DNA of 64,000 nt from positions 186,001 through 250,000 of the forward strand of contig JAPJBO010000031.1 in the NCBI GenBank assembly GCA_030068145.1, read 5' to 3'. The position numbers and the translations under genes are program-made. Under the pieces are notes generated by a model. It did not search any database. It was given only the letters and a program-made list of their open reading frames with translations, and was not told the origin of the DNA. Shown in pieces: positions 62,431 to 64,000 of the stretch. This DNA is from Diplonema papillatum. Lineage: Eukaryota > Euglenozoa > Diplonemea > Diplonemida > Diplonemidae. Each line of letters starts with the position of its first letter. The first letter of the stretch is position 1.

Positions 62431-62585
62431 CACAGGGAGTGTAAGCCCTCAGCACTGTAACCTTGCGAACCCACCCTCTTGCCCCGACTCTGACCGAGCT
62501 TTGCAACGGACTCCATCCCGCCTCATGTCAATCGGTCGCTCGAGAAATGACTTGTTTACCACAAGACGCAGTCCAAATAACACAG

Positions 62586-62714
62586 GCCGTGTGTACCGTA
62601 TACACGGAGCAGCTTCCGAATGGCATCCGAATTCTCGAAGAAGCGGTTCGCACAAACCCGCAAGGATTGACGGAAACTGCCGCCGCGAACCTGTTCACGC
62701 TGTACGACATGGAG
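62586..62714 (+). CDS. TRAPPC12: TRAPPC12, exon 2 (gene continues past the window)
   Basis: After ATAACACAG the frame encodes AVCTVYTEQLPNGIRILE and LTETAAANLFTLYDME, which follow NMNNK of exon 1. The joined sequence matches NNNAAVCLLYLGKLKDSL and VLFNLTTMYELES of human TRAPPC12. Phase 0 at both ends; donor ATGGAG|GTATAT. The last 30 or so residues of the family (SFNTQCLKLA-type end) are not found before 64000, so a final exon should lie downstream. Confidence 0.85.
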
Positions 62715-63260
62715 GTATATTTTCTGCCCGTCCCGGAGCTTCAGCATCCTCATTTCTTATGTGACTACCAACCTGTGCGCAGCCTGCTTTCTTGAAGCTC
62801 TCATACATCTGCCTAGCCACTGCTGCACTGGTTTCGGTGTCGTATTCTTACGCTGCTGTACTACTGCAATGACGTAGAGCACTGCACCGCTGCAGGTGGG
62901 GCGCTGCAGGTGGGCAGTGCACGACTGCTTTCATCCTCCGAACCATCACCGAACAATGTTGTAACGGCAGCTGCGAAAGCCACCTCTGTTTCCTTCACTT
63001 TTGCACTTCGTTGTTGTCGTTGCGTCACTTGACACCCGAAAGCACTCGGCCCTGCCTTCTTTGAGCGTCGATTCTTTCGGCATCTGCTACAGTCATCAGC
63101 GCTTACGCGCCTTCACTACATGATGTCCAGTGCATTGTCGAGCGTTCGACCTTCGCCGCTTGTGCCTGTGTCTCGGCTTCAACCCTGTACGGCCGGAGTA
63201 TATAGTATTGTAAAAAGTCAAACCGCAGAGCCCAACAACACTCCTAACCTGGTGAGCAAT
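62715..63260. other. start of TRAPPC12 intron 2, no recognised feature
   Basis: GCTGCACTGGT and GCTGCAGGTGGG repeats lie near 62822-62915. No exon was recognised. Confidence 0.45.
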
Positions 63261-63261
63261 C

Positions 63262-63392
63262 TTGGTGTCGGTCACAAATTGTTACGAGCCTGGCTTGCCA
63301 AAGCAAGCAAGTAAAGTGTACACGAAAGAAGCCATGCATGCCCCCCCAAACACACCCAGTTCGTATTCGCTTTAAAAGAACCTAATACTAGA
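63262..63392 (+). repeat. RepC dispersed element, 5' part
   Basis: GGTGTCGGTCACAAATTGTT, GGCTTGCCAAAGCAAGCAAG and GTGTACACGAAAGAAGCCAT, ending in TTTAAAAGAACCTAA. The GTGTACACGAAAGAAG block recurs at the very end of the window (63976-64000). Confidence 0.7.
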
Positions 63393-63471
63393 ACTACCAT
63401 GTCATTTGTGTCAGGTAAGAAGATGCTCGATCCCGACCGTCCTACCACTCCTATTACTCCACAGTTGTGTT

Positions 63472-63700
63472 TTTTTTTTGTGTATAAGCACCTGCTTTGT
63501 AGGAAATGCTCGAGGAGACTGCCAGTTGCGATAGATCAAAGGAGGTAAGTGTGCTCTAGCCCACACGAAACCCAGGTGCATCTGGGTTTAGTGGCGGGCG
63601 TAAGCGTTCAACATAAAAGACCCACTTTGTAGTTGTATTGTTTTCTCCCCCTCTAGCCTCCGTCGAAATGAGCACAAGGCAGTCCCTCGAGTATTTTTAG
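63472..63700 (+). mobile_element. RepA SINE-like element, full copy
   Basis: ATAAGCACCTGCTTTGTAGG to CAGTCCCTCGAGTATTTT, the best-preserved full-length copy, followed by a G-run. Confidence 0.75.
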
Positions 63701-64000
63701 GGGGGGGGGGGAAAGTTTGCAGAGAGGCAGCAGTCAGCAGTGAGACTGACAGGTGAGCAGCGCCACCTCCTATAGCGAGCTCTCGGATTAGCCTGCGTCT
63801 GGCGCAGCTGTTGTACGGAATTGCCTACCTGCACTCCAGCTGCGCGCGCCTTCGTTGCGAAGGTTGCTGCCACGGCCGCCAGGGTGGCATACGGCCAACG
63901 GTGCATACCGGTGGCTGGGTTGATCCAGAAAGTCGAGGGTGGAGTTCCGACGAGAGCTTGCAGCGCTATGAGCAAAGTGTACACGAAAGAAGTCATGCAT

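Larger units (their letters stand above)
58356..62585 (+). other. TRAPPC12 intron 1 (4.2 kb)
   Basis: GT-AG, phase 0. From 5' to 3' it holds a RepA 3' piece (58383), a RepB copy (58459), foldback-2, RepM and RepD copies, a 34-bp minisatellite and a set of palindromes. Confidence 0.85.

Overview
The window is nuclear DNA of a eukaryote, most likely a microbial alga or other protist with a repeat-rich genome. Two multi-exon genes with GT-AG introns can be read through: the TORC1 scaffold Raptor and the TRAPP subunit TRAPPC12. Their exons have GC-rich codon ends. Pieces of eukaryote-type 18S and 28S rRNA are scattered about, and most of the remaining sequence is dispersed repeats, fold-back elements, MITEs and minisatellites. 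The species cannot be named from the sequence.

Layout. 1-12.8 kb holds one cysteine-bearing hypothetical ORF (24-785) and then mainly dispersed repeats. 12.86-14.23 kb is a two-exon gene for an unrecognised protein of 296 residues; its 3' end is amplified in tandem to 15.7 kb. 15.8-16.3 kb carries an antisense 28S rRNA 3' fragment. 17.2-18.4 kb has a Cys/His-rich orphan exon and a small one-helix membrane protein whose promoter region is duplicated. 18.7-20.3 kb is tandem and palindromic satellite. 21.4-39.8 kb is a complete Raptor gene: seven exons, about 1311 residues, six introns of 0.6-6.6 kb. Intron 1 contains an apparently whole, young tyrosine-recombinase retrotransposon (24434-28898) with split direct repeats and gene order gag-like, YR, RT/RNase H, nested in a palindromic fold-back minisatellite. 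Intron 4 holds a 1.7 kb minisatellite and a partial copy of exon 5.

40-52 kb is intergenic: an 18S 3' end, three tandem 473-bp units carrying a 28S domain I piece, MITEs whose terminal repeats contain or abut G/C runs, and a 1.85 kb fold-back element. 52.1-52.6 kb is a small intronless gene for a Pro/Gln/Tyr-rich protein with a Cys-rich tail. 54.5-55.2 kb is a 12-bp satellite. 57.5-62.7 kb has the first two exons of TRAPPC12, which continues beyond the window; a 1.4 kb fold-back element lies in its intron.

The confident host genes are housekeeping (TOR signalling, vesicle tethering) and do not form a pathway cluster. The most notable items are the YR retroelement, whose gene order resembles the trypanosomatid VIPER type, the rRNA fragments spread over several sites, and short element families crowded close to splice sites. 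Repeat family names (RepA to RepM, foldback-1/2) are labels made for this annotation only.
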